Source of the DNA: Lamellibrachia columna
Taxonomy: Eukaryota > Annelida > Polychaeta > Sabellida > Siboglinidae
Length of the DNA stretch: 64,000 bases
Assembly (NCBI GenBank): GCA_963662155.1
Contig: OY759267.1
Coordinates: forward strand, 12,399,623-12,463,622
Reading direction: 5' to 3'
Each line of letters opens with the position of its first letter. Position 1 is the stretch's first letter. Position numbers and translations under genes: made by a program. Positions 11,901 to 25,700 of the stretch are shown one piece after another. Under the pieces are notes generated by a model. That model was given only the letters and a program-made list of their open reading frames with translations. It was not told where the DNA came from and did not search any database.

Positions 11901-14900
11901 AATATTTTTTTATTAATTCAAATAACAAATACCAGAATGAGTTAATTTAATATTAAAAAATTCAATTGAATGCTCATACAAACTATACTACTGGGTGTGC
12001 AGACAAAAGCCCCACAATCTAAATACAGTGCTGTACATACTTATAATAGGAAATAAAGCAAGTTACCTCCTGTCTGTCTGGTTGGCCTCATCTGTTCATT
12101 TACACTGAAGTACAATACTTGAAAGCATGACATTTTGGTAAAGGACACTTTGGCCCTGGACAGTTGTTGGACACCTGATATATGACATGCACATCCCCCC
12201 CCCCCGCAAACGTCATCAGCACATGCATCTACTTAGCATAACTTTCTAACAACTGTCTCTTATAATATTCTTTAAAATAGCTCGATCTGATATTAGATAT
12301 ATTAACATTCCAAGACAGGTCATTGAATATGGTTAATGTTATATGAATAAAAAGTTGTGATTACTTTTTCAACATAGAATTAATCAAGTAGTAATCTAAA
12401 CTTCTAACAAACTGTTTACATAATTAACATCAGTAATACATTGTGCAATCAGTATTTAAATTGTAGGGCTTTTGTCCACGGGGCTTTTGTCCTGGATTCG
12501 CTACATCATGCAGATGGTGCACGGACATAAGCTCCACCATTTAAATACTTAATAAATATTTTCTCATACGTAACCAAATAAGAAATACAGTAATATACTT
12601 TTATAAAGCAAGTTACCCTCCTGCCTGTATGGTTGGCTATATATATATTATTCTTGCTGGGAACATATTCATTAACCCACAGTTCATTCCATGACCATCA
12701 TGGAGGTAAAACCAAATTATAAAGGTGTCAGTAAACTTCTGTATGAAAGGTACATGTACACAAAGAAGAGTAAGTCTAACACAACAAACTGGTGGGAATG
12801 TGCCAAAAGGAATTTGTTTTAAGTTTCTAGATGATTTGACCTTTTCTATTACTTTCATGAAAAATGAAACAAACATATTTATTTTTTTATTTAAATGTAT
12901 GTTAGTCAGGGTTGAAAAAAATCATGATTTAATTTTTTTTTTTTAAATCGGATTTTTAAAATTTAAATCGGATTTTTTTATTTATTTGATTTTTTTTAAA
13001 TCTGGTATACACGTCATAAAATATTTGACTATCAGGCTATCTGGTGTCAATACAGCTACACAAGTGTGCGCACATTGTGCTTTTGTATTAAAAAACACAA
13101 CACTTTGTTGATCTCGATGCTTGTAAACAATTATTTGTGTTAAATTCATATAAATCAACGATTAAAAAAACCGGAAGTAAAAAAATCATAAATCAATGAT
13201 TTTTTTGGAGCGATTTAAATCATGATTTAAATCAAACAACCCTGGTTACAGTACACTTGTATTATCAGCCACTTAAATGTCTGAAATTGTTTATGACTGG
13301 AAAATGATACTGTAATCAGGGTTCGAATTTAGCGGGGGCCCCGGGGCCCGGGGCCCCCTGGCCCCTAGATTTACTGTTGGGTCCCCCAAAATTCCAACTC
13401 TTGGAGCCCGGCTGGCTCCCAGAATTTTGCGTTATAAATACGACGATATCATTGCATCTCAAAGGCACAAAACATGCAATTTCATATTTTACGAGGCACT
13501 ACCGCTACCAACCTATCCTACTTCATTTCTCCACCCTAGCCAACATGAACGAACATCTGGAAGTTCCATCCGTCGTTATCCAAACACACGTTGTACAAGA
13601 CCATGCAATTAGGAGTCAGACCACAGTTGAGAATTGCATTGGTGGCCATGTTAACGTTTTGTCTGATTATAAGAAAACGTGACCATCAAAAATTCTTAAA
13701 ATTGTCCACAGCAACTGCCATCATCTCATTGATATACTGACCAAATTTTATCAAAATCGCATACCTCCAGCTCTTTTAAATCGCCCCGACGTGCGATGCC
13801 TATCAATTTTGACAAAAATAGCCATGTATTCATGCGCCCACGTGGCCCATAGCAGAAAAATTCCCATAAATCCCTCCGCCAGTTAAACTCTTTAAAAAAT
13901 GCACTGTTTCACAGCCAATAGCTTCTACAAACAAACCTGTGAATATTCCTGCTCAAAGGCACTCACTCATGTCACATAATATTAATTTATTAAGTTACCA
14001 TTTTACAATTTCATACGCCCTACATTCGTGTGAAACAATAAACAGGAAGGTCAACTGTGGTCTTACCCCAAATAGGGAATTTTTTTTTTATAGAAAGTGT
14101 CAAATTTTATATCAAATTGCGGCACAGTGTATATGTAGACACATTATGGAACACTCCTGCTTGTCAAGTCATTATTATTTGTTTGACAGCCAAGTCTAAA
14201 CAATGCTTTGCCCGTATTATTAGCTGAAAACCAGTCACATAATTTAATTATAGGTCGATTTTGACACTTGATAAATCATAGATCATGTACACTAGATTTA
14301 CATAGCACTGCGAACCAATGAAGCCTGCTTACTGTCCCTTTGAATATACTAATGAATTTATTTTTTAAATTAGTATTCATATAATTGCTTGATTTTAAAC
14401 CAAACATGGCATAACTTTGTAAGAAAATTGGAAATGTTTCACATTTAACAGGATTTAGGGTAAATTCCGATGTGTCAAATTTGTCAAATTAAATTTTTTA
14501 TGTTACTGCTTTCATACTTCTAGTTGATAAGATACAAGGTGAACGGCTTGATTTCGATACGCCACCATAAAAGGGTATCACATGACCAGATGCCAGTCGC
14601 GGCCAGATTTGAAAATGCTGATCTACGCAGTGCTTCAAGTGGGTGTGACACAACCAAAATACAACTATTCTGTCCAAATTTGTTACACAATGTTGCTAAC
14701 GCACTGGGCCACAACACAAGTATCACCAATGACCGCTCTAGTCCAAAATGGCTACCTGTTCCGTCACATACTTGTGTCATACCCCCTAATTTTCGCCAAC
14801 TTTCCATTTTGGCATCCGATCTCTACCATGATGTTCGTGATTGCTACTGCTGTCTGCCTTTTCCAAGCAAACTGTTCACTTTTCCTATCAACCTGTGCCT

Positions 14901-16676
14901 ATGGGAATGATTATATCTTATGTAAACCACTTCAGAGTTATGGTTAGCTAGGGATGGGGTTAGCTAGAGATGGGGTTAGTCAGGGATGTGGTTAGCTAGA
15001 GATGGGGTTAGCTACGGTTAGGGTTGCAAAGTACTGCACACAACATGAAATTGGTATTGATATGTGGTGAATAGACATTTTGGAAAGGCAACAGTTATTG
15101 TTGATATTAAAAATTGCTTATTGTAGACTTTCAGCTTACCACAAGTTCTATAATACTATTTTAGCATATGAAAAATAAACAAATTGTATTTATTAGCAAT
15201 GAAATATCATATTAAACATTAACTTGTGCAATATATCAGCTCGTACACATCAAACGTTACAGTACAAAACTAAAATGTACATTTATTTGACATGTTTTAT
15301 ATTTAGTAGATCGGTTATAGGACACCTCCTAAGGGAGGCTGTTAAACAGTTTAAATAGTAGCGGCGTTTAACCAGTAATGATCTTGTTGACTAGATGGAA
15401 TCAATAACATATTTATATAATAATATAATATTATCCAGTCTGACACCGACAATTGTCTAAATCAAAATACACACAACATTGGACAGGTTAGCAACCGTTT
15501 TTATTTATTTATTTTAAAAAATATGAGCCCTAATTATATTATCAGAATTGCAAATTACAAAAATTATAAGAAATTTGTTATAACAAACTAATAATTTCAT
15601 CCAAATTACGTGTAATATCCACAATTAGGCTAATAACAACGACCAAAACATAAGCATATCAACATTTTATAACCGTGTTTGTGACCCCGACTTCCGTCTA
15701 TTTGGGGTCAGACCATATTTGAGAATTGCATTGGTGGCCATGTTAACGTTTTGTCTGATTATAAGAAAACGTGACCATCAAAAATTCTTAAAATTGTCCA
15801 CAGCAACTGCCATCATCTCATTGATATACTGACCAAATTTTATCAAAATCGCATACCTCCAGCTCTTTTAAATCGCCCCGACGTGCGATGCCTATCAATT
15901 TTGACAAAAATAGCCATGTATTCATGCGCCCACGTGGCCCATAGCAGAAAAATTCCCATAAATCCCTCCGCCAGTTACTCTTTAAAAAATGCACTGTTTC
16001 ACAGCCAATAGCTTCTACAAACAAATCTGTGAATATTCCTGCTCAAAGGCACTCATGTCACATAATATTAATTTATTAAGTTACCATTTTACAATTTCAT
16101 ACGCCCTACATTCGTGTGAAACAATAAACAGGAAGGTCGACTGTGGTCTAACCCCATTAGTCAAAACACAATATCGATCCGTTTCTGCGGAGCGTTAATC
16201 ATCGCAGTATTCGCCAGGGGGATGTTCGTGCGCTACTGGTTGACAGATTATGAACTAGCCCGGCCAAGACTTAAAAATTGCGGGAAAGCGTATTTGATTT
16301 CTTCGATCATAATGGCCAATATTCTCAAGTATATAACTGGCGACAGCAGAAGAAGACAACAAAACTAAATCAAAACGTTTTAAAGGTAAGAGTTTTTCAA
16401 AACATTTACGAAAAAACGCTATGCAGATGTAACTGGCGACACCTAGCGGATAACCTGATGTATATTTTGTAGTCTGAGAGATCGGCACAAGATCGAAATG
16501 TTAATGTTATATTAATTATAAGGTTTCACCCCCAAACAGCATGTCTGCATAGAGCATATACTTTTAAAAAGAATGACAGTTATTAATTTTCCATATCTGC
16601 TGCAGATAGACCTTTTTAGCAAGGAATTATAACCTCAATCTAGTTGTGTATGTTCCAGTTTCATACGACACCTAGG

Positions 16677-16741
<65 letters not shown>

Positions 16742-19700
16742 GTTCAGGGATGCTTTGACTAAAACTAATTCAAAAATGTAATTTTACTATGCTTGCAACT
16801 AAATAAATTGCAGATTTTTTCTACATGCGTAGGGACATCAAGAGCAGAACAAGCACTGCAAAGCATTGAATCTACAAATGCTGCACGTCTGAAGAAGTTG
16901 TTTGTTACAGCGCATGCTCTTGTGAAGAACAGGCAGCCATACACATCATTTATGTGGATGTGTGATATGCAAGGAATGTCAGGTCTTGATCTTGACCTTA
17001 GCTACAGATCTGCTTTTACGTATATGATAATTATTAATCAGGCTGCCGCAAAGCCACATTCGCCGCACATGCGTTGCGTACAAAATAAACAATTTTGTTG
17101 AACAAACTTACATTATGGCTTTTCATGCAACTATTTCTTGGCCCCCACTTTTAGTGAAGGGCCCCTAGATTTTGGAAAGTAGGGGACCTGCTGGCCCCCA
17201 CTAATTTTAGGCTAAATTCTAACCCTGGTAATAAATAGAATCTTACTGAATCCACACACACACACACAAGCAACAAATGGGATTACATTGAAATCTGTCC
17301 ATATCGGACACTGTCGGGACTATGCATTATGTCCATGTTATGGACAGGTGTCCATTATGATTGAATTTGATTAAGTGGACACTCACTAGATGGCACCATT
17401 ATAATTGGTTACGGTTGCTAGTTGGTACTGTCGTGAATGGTAAAAAGCTACGCTTAATAAAACAATACATGTATATATAAGTCCCATGGAAGACAACGAG
17501 TTGTAGTAGATGGCGAAGTTTCAAATTGGAAATCGGTTTTGAGTGGGGTACCTCAAGGATCAGTATTAGGACCTATATTATTCTTAATTTATATCAATGA
17601 CTTGGACGACAGTATAACAAGTAACGTACTGAAATTTGCGGACGACACAAAACTGTTTAGAAAGGTTAATACTGATGGTGATAAACAACATTTACAAAAC
17701 GATCTAGACAGATTAGTGAAATGGTCTGAGAAATGGCAGATGCTGTTCAATTTTGGGAAATGTAAATGCCTACATACAGGACATGGGAACTTGAATGTAA
17801 ACTATAAAATGGGAGCTACTGTTCTTGGTACTACTGTAAAAGAAAAGGACTTAGGAGTTACAATAAGCGCTGATATGAAAGTTTCAGAGCAGTGTGGTAT
17901 TGCAGCTTCAAAGGGTAATCAAATTCTTGGATTGATTAGAAGAAACATAACATATAAGGGAAAAAAGTTAATTATACCTCTTTATAAAGCAATAGTTAGA
18001 CCTCATTTAGAATACTGTATACAAGCATGGAGACCATATCGTAAGAAGGATATAGATACGCTTGAACGCATACAAAGGAGAGCAACTAAAATGATTCCAG
18101 AACTTAGAGACCTTAGTTATGAAGAACGCCTGAAAGAATGTGGTTTAACAACTCTAGAGACAAGGAGGTTAAGAGGAGATCAGATTGAAGTTTTTAAGAT
18201 ATTGAATGGGTATGAAAATATTGATAGAAATATGTTTTTCTCACTCAAGAAGGATAGCAGAACTAGAGGACATGAGGTAAAATTAGTAAAGGATCAATGT
18301 AGATTGGACATCAGGAAGCACTCGTTCTCACAGAGGACAATAAATGAATGGAACAAACTGTCTACAGATTGTGTAACTGCTAGCAGCGTGAATATGTTTA
18401 AAAACAAGGTTGACACATATATCAGGAGGGCGGGTTATAAGTAGGTGAACATTGTTGGACTCTCGATAAGCCAATGGCTTCCTTGTCCACTTGCCATCTG
18501 GGCCTTTGGCTTGGATGGCAAATCTTGTTAAATCATGTAATCACCATTTCTTTGACCCCTCTACCAACAGATGATTTATCCGCCAAGTGACGTAATTTAA
18601 ACGAACTGTATGCGGTCCTCTACAGTCGGCTGAATAGTAACACTGACAAATTTCTTGTTCGTTCACTTTGGTTGGAGCTTGGCTTCTGAGAGTTAGACTT
18701 TGAGTCTTTGTCAAAACAAAGCAAGGTTAGGGTTATGGAAAGGCTTTGATGTCCAAGAGAAGCCAGGGGGTGAAAGTTTACAAATCACGGACAGTTGCTC
18801 ACTAAGGAAATAAAAAAGCGGACAGTTGCTCACCCTGTGTTAATGTTATTTGATGTACAAAAAACGAATACGTAGGAATTGCAGAAACAGGGTTTATTGA
18901 GGGAACTAATGTAAAAATGTAATTTCCCTTCCCCTGCAAAATGACAATAAATAAAATAAGTGACAGTATAAACAATTTAATTCAACGATCCTTCCGTTTC
19001 TGTTACTATTAAAACAACCACTACAAATTTTTCCTCATATATCTACACATACATCCTGTGGTAAATATATGTACATCCTGTGGTATAATTTAAAAAGGAC
19101 ACTTCCAGTTCCATGACAATCAACATTTAAAAACACAAACATATCAGCTTCACAGAAAGTCTGTTTGGCATTGCGGTAATCGGCATTGCTACTACAACTG
19201 TCATTAATTAATTTTAGCATTATATAATGGGTAAACTTTACGCCTGGTCCGGTTTCATTTATTATCATTTTCTATATTTATTATCATTATCTATATTGTT
19301 TAAAGGCTCAAGTTGTAATATTTAATAGGATGGCTATTTGTACTTTCAGAGTGACGCCTTACGAACTTTTTGTGATGCTCGTACATTGCGACATATCGGT
19401 ATGCATGGACGTAATGCCATGCAGCGAAATGTAGTTTTTTGTATTTTGATCGTCATAATATATACAATTGATTACAAGTCTTACACCCAAATGAAGCCGG
19501 TGAGCCAGCTGAATCCACCAGCCAGCCAGCCAGCCAGCCACCAGCATCCAAACGATGCCATTCCTACCATTGGCAGACAGGTCACACGACAAGACCATTT
19601 TACCAGTTTAGGGAAGCCATAACATCCACTTAAATCACATTTCCAGATCGTAGCAATAATTTATAATTCTACCGCGACGCCAAACGCACTTTCTGTGAAG

Positions 19701-22700
19701 CTCATATGTTGCGTTTTAAAATAAAATTCGTAAGAGTGAGCTGTTGCATTTTAAAATGAAATTAGAATTTTCGTACGGGTGAGCAACTGTCCACTTTTTC
19801 ATTTCCTTGGTGAGCAACTGTCCGGTGAGCAACTGTCTGAGCACCAAATTTACACAGCTGGTGGTGGCCTAGGCTAGGGCTAGGCAAGAGGCTTGCCTTA
19901 TTTGGAGCACATTTCTTATACTTCTTGATGACATTATGCAGATGATATGACACAGAATACATACTTAGCAAAGTTAGTTGGTATCAGTGGTGGCTCAACT
20001 AGATTGACTCGTGGGATTGTCAGTGTACTTTGACCTGTCTGTAAGTGGCAGGGTGACTATGAATGGTTGAGTCCAAATGTCCGTTGTCCACATTGGCCAG
20101 GTGGCCGCTATGGGCCAGTGCAAACTAATAGCAAGTAATTCGGGACTTTCAAAAGTGTCCATTGTAGACAAGTGTCTGCTATGGACAGGTGTTCGCTAAG
20201 GCAGGTTTTACTGTACCAATTAGTAAAAATCACAAGCGGAGGCCTAAAAGAAACGAATCACCAAAGAAACATCTTAGTAGTTAATATTTTTAGATTGCCG
20301 AAAGGCTTGTCTATGCATTATAGGGTGATTCACACCATAGACAGTTAATAGACAAATTTGCAAATTTAATATCACTTGACAAAAATAACTCAGAAATAAT
20401 AATATCTGGAGATTTTAATATAAATTTCTTCAAAACGAAAACATAATATATTCAGTTAATTTAATGTTAAAAAAAAATTGGTCAAGTGGCTATCTAAATT
20501 TCTAACAAACTTTATATGCATATGTGACTACTTACCGGCTGCATGTTGGCCTCACTAACAGTATAACTGGTGACCACACAACAGTAAGAAAGAATGACAT
20601 AGCGATGTTGAGGGCTGATATGGCTGTGAGCACAATGCCAAATGTGAGGAGAGACACACACTTCAACAACTGCCAGTTAGGTCCACCACTGTCACCTTCT
20701 TGTGTCGCTTTCCTACACAAACCCACAGTGACATCTTAGTAAAGAGAATGTGCATCTCACAAACTGGTCATGAGACAGAAAGAAACTGACCCGGGAGTAG
20801 AGGGATGGAGGGTGAGAGAGACACATGCAGGGGGGAAAGAGGGATGGAGAGTGAGAGACACATGTAGGGGGAGAGGGATTGAGGGTGAGAGAGACACATG
20901 CAGGGGAAGAGGGTGGATGGTAAGAGGGTTGGAGGGTAAGAGACACATGCAGTGAGGGAGAGAGGGGTTGAGGGTGAGACGACATGCAGGGGGGAGAGGG
21001 ATGGAGAATGAGAGGAGAGAGGGGTGTAGGGTGAAAGAGACACATGCAGTGAGGGAAAGAGGGGGAGAGGTATGGAGGGTAAGAGGAGAGAGCATTGGAG
21101 GGTGCACGAGAGACACATGCAGGGAGAGAGAGAGGGATGGAGGGTGAGAGACACATGCAGAGGAAGAGAGGGATGGAGGGTGATAGAGACACATGCAGGG
21201 ATGGAGAGAGGGATGGAGGGTGACAGACACATGCAGGGGGAGAGGGATGGAGGGTGAGAGAGACAAACGCAGGAGGAGAGGGATGGAGGGTGAGAGAGAC
21301 GCATGCAGAGGGGAGATGGATGGAGGGTGAGAGAAACACCTGCATTTAGGGATAGAGGGATGGAGGGTGAGAGAGACACATGTAGGGAGGGCGAGGGGTG
21401 GAGGGTGAGACACATGCAGGGGGAGAGAGGGATGGAGGATGAGAGAGACACATGTAGGGAGGGAGAGAGGGATGGAGGGTGAAAGACACATATGGGGGAG
21501 GGATGGAGGGTGAGAGAAACACATGCTGGAGAGGGATGGATGGTGAGACGCATGAGGGGGAGGGATGGATGGTGAGAGACACGTACATGTTGCCAGATTT
21601 GCAGGTATCAGAGATCATCAAGGAGAAACAACAAACAAATAAAACTTGCCCAGTGCTGCTTTGAATAACTATACCTAGCGTCAAAAGAACCTTACCACAA
21701 CTACGATGTTGGAAAACAAAACAGTTGTAATGATATGGAAAAATAGACATTTTATTTACAGAAATTGGACATCAGATCAACAGTAAGAGCAGCGATTACA
21801 GTTACACTTCAATAACGTGTGGCCATTGATGGCTGCGATGCAGGCAACACATCTGCGTCGCATGCTTTGCACCAGACAGCATATGGTCTGCTGGGGATTC
21901 CATCCTACTCATCTTGCAGTACCTGGATGAGTTCCTGTCTGTTAGTTGGTCTCTTATCCCCTTCGACACATGCACCTCTGAAGTTCGATGGGTCTCTGAT
22001 CAGGTGAATAAAGTATCCACGGTATGACCATGACAGTGCTGGTGGGTTCGCCAAAGATGCTGCTGGCACCACACTAAGCTGTGTTGGCGGTAGACATGAC
22101 TGAGGACTGGACTCCTGTATGGTCTCCTTGCAGCCAGGTAACTATTGTGAAGCCTCCTTTTAACAGTTGAGTTGCTGATTCGCTGGTTGTTGCGATCCGG
22201 TGTTATAACAACTGTGTGGTTTGCGGTATGAAACCTGTCCCGCAGATGATTGGTGAGGATGAGTCGATCTTGTCGATGTGTGGTGACCAGCAGTTGCCTG
22301 GATCGTGATCTGTCATTTGCTCACTGCATGTTGATACTGCTTGATGGGAGCAGCCATGACGACAAGAGCCGAGAGCATGGTTGCCTTGGCTTCACCACTT
22401 GATAGGCACAGCATTTTGATTTTTAGATATAGTTTTAGGGTGGAATTTTTATTGGCTTTATCAAGGCTACACATACCACTGCTTGCAATTGACTAATTAA
22501 CTATCACCAAAATGAGATTATTAACACTTTACCATCAGCAGACCAACTGAAGCATGTCATGGTCACGCATGACTGATTACATGGTTGCCAGATAACTAAC
22601 ATACACCAACAAATCCATGCCTAAATCCACCAATGTATTGCTCTCACATAAATATGCATAAAATAAAAGTGGTACGTTTCTTTTGACGCTGATTATATAT

Positions 22701-25700
22701 AATAACAAACAAGTTTTTTGAGAGGTAAATAACATGTACAATTCTAGTGCCGCACTATTAGTTCTCATTGACATATACTAGCTAGTATATGTCAATGAGA
22801 ACTAATAGTGCGGCCTGAGCCTACCTCTGCAGCATCCAAGGTGCAGCCATTGCAACAAGATGAATGGAGATGGCCCCCAAAGCCAGTCCCTCAGCTGCTG
22901 TCATGCCAAACCTGCCAGCAGCCTCTATGAAGTAGTAGGGAGCTTGGTGGGCTGACAGCCCAAAGCCAATACATAGGATGCAAGTGGGAAGCACAGACAT
23001 CAGTGCCACACCCGTCTCTTGGGCCTGCTGGGAAAACAGTGTCTCCCTGTATACATATCACTTGCATGCATTATCTATCAGTCTGGTCCAAGCTAAAACG
23101 TCTGCTATCACAAACAATACCATAAATACCTCTATGTGATCCAGTTTGTAAAGTTCATGTATATACTATTTCACCTGTGATACAGGAGCAGGAGCGGGAG
23201 CAGTCCCTTGTGATGTAAACATATCATCACACCATATACTTCATAACTGTATTAGTTATTGTCTATTTAAAAAAAAAAATTAAAATATTTAGCTGCCACA
23301 ATCACACAAAACAACTCAAAATAGAAATTAGTAAGTGCATAAAGCAAAGTACTTGGGGAACATAACAAATACAAGCACAGTACCTGGAGAGTACATGACA
23401 AATACAGGCACAGTACCAGGTGAGGTACATCACAAATACAGGCACAGTATCTGGAGAGTACATTATAAATACAGACACATTACCAGATGAGTACGTGACA
23501 AATACAGACACATTACCAGATGAGTACGTGACAAATACAGACACATTACCAGATGAGTACGTGACAAATACAGACACATTACCAGATGAGTACGTGACAA
23601 ATACAGACATTACCAGATGAGTACGTGACAAATACAGGCACAGTATTTGGATAGTACATGACAAATACAGGCACAGTATCAGATGAGTACATGACAAATA
23701 CAGACACAGTACCAGACGAGTATATGACAAATACAGGCACAGTACCAGGCGAGTATATGACAAATACAGGCACAGTACCAGGTAAGTACATGACAAATAC
23801 AGATACAGTACCAGATGAGTACATGACAAATACAGATACAGTACCAGATGAGTACATGACAAATACAGGTACAGTACCAGGTGAGTACATGACAAATACA
23901 GGCACAGTACCAGATGAGTACATGACAAATACAGACACAGTACCCATGAGTACATGACAAAAACAAGCACAGTACCAGGTGGGTGTAAACAATACTCTGG
24001 GAGTACATGTACATCATGAGAATACACGTACACATGTGCATGGTCCACAGCTGAGACATGCAGGAAATGTGACTAAATTATGTTACTTGTGGCTTCTTTC
24101 GGATCAGTCAGGCATATTTATTTAATCAGTCAGGTTTCACTCTACCTTCTGTGACAATTTCTCCTCTTTGACATCCTCTGCATGTGCAGTCTGTGACACT
24201 TGACTAGTGGAATCTCCTGTCCTCACTGGCTTCTCCTTGCTCTCTGCCACCATTGCCTCATTTTCTTCCAGCTTTGAACCATGGAGGCTGACACTAACCC
24301 ACAAGGCTACAGCTTGTCAACATTAAGGATGATGCATCTAAAAAATTATCTTATTATTAGCGAGCGCAACATCAGTGTAACTGGTGAAGCGAGGAGCACA
24401 GGATGTGATCCGATTGAGGGTAAAATACGCCAAGGCAAAGGTATGTCAACAGTGCGCGTGTTTTCTCATTGAAAACACCTTCTGGTATGGCAGAAGCCAT
24501 GAGAAAGTGAAATGTGAAAACAGTTTCAAAATCGATAAAGAACTTTTCGAGATATGATTTTTGGAAGGCGTCAACTTTTAATAAATTGTATAGCTGAGTC
24601 TGACTCTAGACCTAGTGCATTTGACATTGATTGGGATGTCAATAAAAATATTAAATTGTAGAACTGGTTGTTAAAATAGTTTTATATGATAAAACTTAAA
24701 TGTGAAAGAAGTTTCAAAATCGATAAAGTACTTTTCGAGATATGATTTTTTTTAAAGATGTCAACATTTTACAAATGTTATATGCCAAGTCTGTGTTGCA
24801 TTTGATATTAACTAAGATGTCAATAAAAAATAAAATTGCAGACTTGGTTTTAAAAATAGTTTTATGATACGGTAGTACATGTGAGAAAATTAAATGTGAG
24901 AAAAGTTTCAAAATCTATATAGTATTTTTTTTATATAATTTTTTAAGATGTCAAAATTAGACAGTGTTATTGCCAAGTCGGTGTTGCATTTGATATTGAC
25001 AAAGAAAGTCAATAAAAATTCAAATTGCAGATCTCTTTTTTCATTATATATTAGCAGCCGTGCCATAAGAAATAAAAATTAGAAAAAAGTGTCAAAACAT
25101 CAACACTACAGATCATGCCTTATGGTATTAACCATTGCCCTTGATAATAACTATATTAATGCATTTAATGTACATATTATATCTATGGTAGAGTAAGGTA
25201 TTATTAACTCATATATATATATATATATATGAGTTAATAATACCTTACTCTACCATAGATATAATATGTACATTATATATATATATATATATATATATGT
25301 ATGAGACTTCTTATAAGGATAAACGTCTGAAAATGACAAGTGGATATTTATGACTGTGTCACAGTAAGAATTTCCATGACATAATAATCAGTAGAAAGAC
25401 ACACTATTTAGAAATAAAATGGTTTCTGGGTCATAGCCTATCAAATAAGCTAGCCTAGGCCCTAACCCTAAAAAAGTATAAATTAGGCAAATGAAGGGTC
25501 ACACTATGTATATACATTTAACATTCATCATAAGAAGTCTCGTACAATCTGTTGACCATACAACTGGTTTGGTGAGTATAACACTGTTCAACATAGTAAA
25601 CATGGTGGTACTTTAACAAGATTTGCCATCCAAGCCAAAGGCCCAGATGGCAAGTGGACAAGGAAGCCATTGGCTTATCGAGAGTCCAACAATGTTCATC

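Larger units (their letters stand above)
13317..17227. mobile_element. hAT-type element, degenerate, with two MITE insertions
   Basis: Left end CAGGGTTCGAATTTAGC mirrors the right end (CAGGGTTAGAATTTAGC reversed). Both flanks carry GTAAT (13312-13316, 17228-17232). It contains a transposase exon remnant (16793-17101) and two copies of one MITE. 14071-15702 holds only a short GGTTAGCTAGRGATGGG-type tandem at 14942-15025 and open frames without recognisable protein character. A 54-bp AT dinucleotide tract lies at 16680-16734. Confidence 0.65.
17286..20213. mobile_element. Pogo/Tigger-like element with nested insertions
   Basis: Left end CATTGAAATCTGTCC after TA; right end, reversed, CAGTAAAACCTGCC before TA (20214-20215). 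Subterminal TGTCCATTATGGACAGGTGTC-like repeats on both sides match the style of Tigger TIRs. A CR1 copy (17489-18535) and a MITE (18789-19823) are inserted. No transposase is seen. Confidence 0.55.

Noticed and set aside
14524..14947. Overlapping 95-128-codon ORFs on both strands
   Set aside because: No recognisable domain, no splice context, and located inside a degenerate hAT element.
14942..15025. GGTTAGCTAGGGATGGGG-type repeat considered as interstitial telomeric DNA
   Set aside because: The unit is about 17 bp and not TTAGGG; only one true TTAGGG occurs.
20757..21553. Pro/Ser/Leu/His-rich minus-strand ORFs of 210-261 codons
   Set aside because: They are frames through a degenerate minisatellite; three overlapping frames are open at once and none has a non-repeat domain.
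22577..23009. A separate small membrane-protein gene at exon 10
   Set aside because: The hydrophobic frame is bounded by phase-correct splice sites and matches GPAA1 membrane segments, so it is an exon and not a gene.
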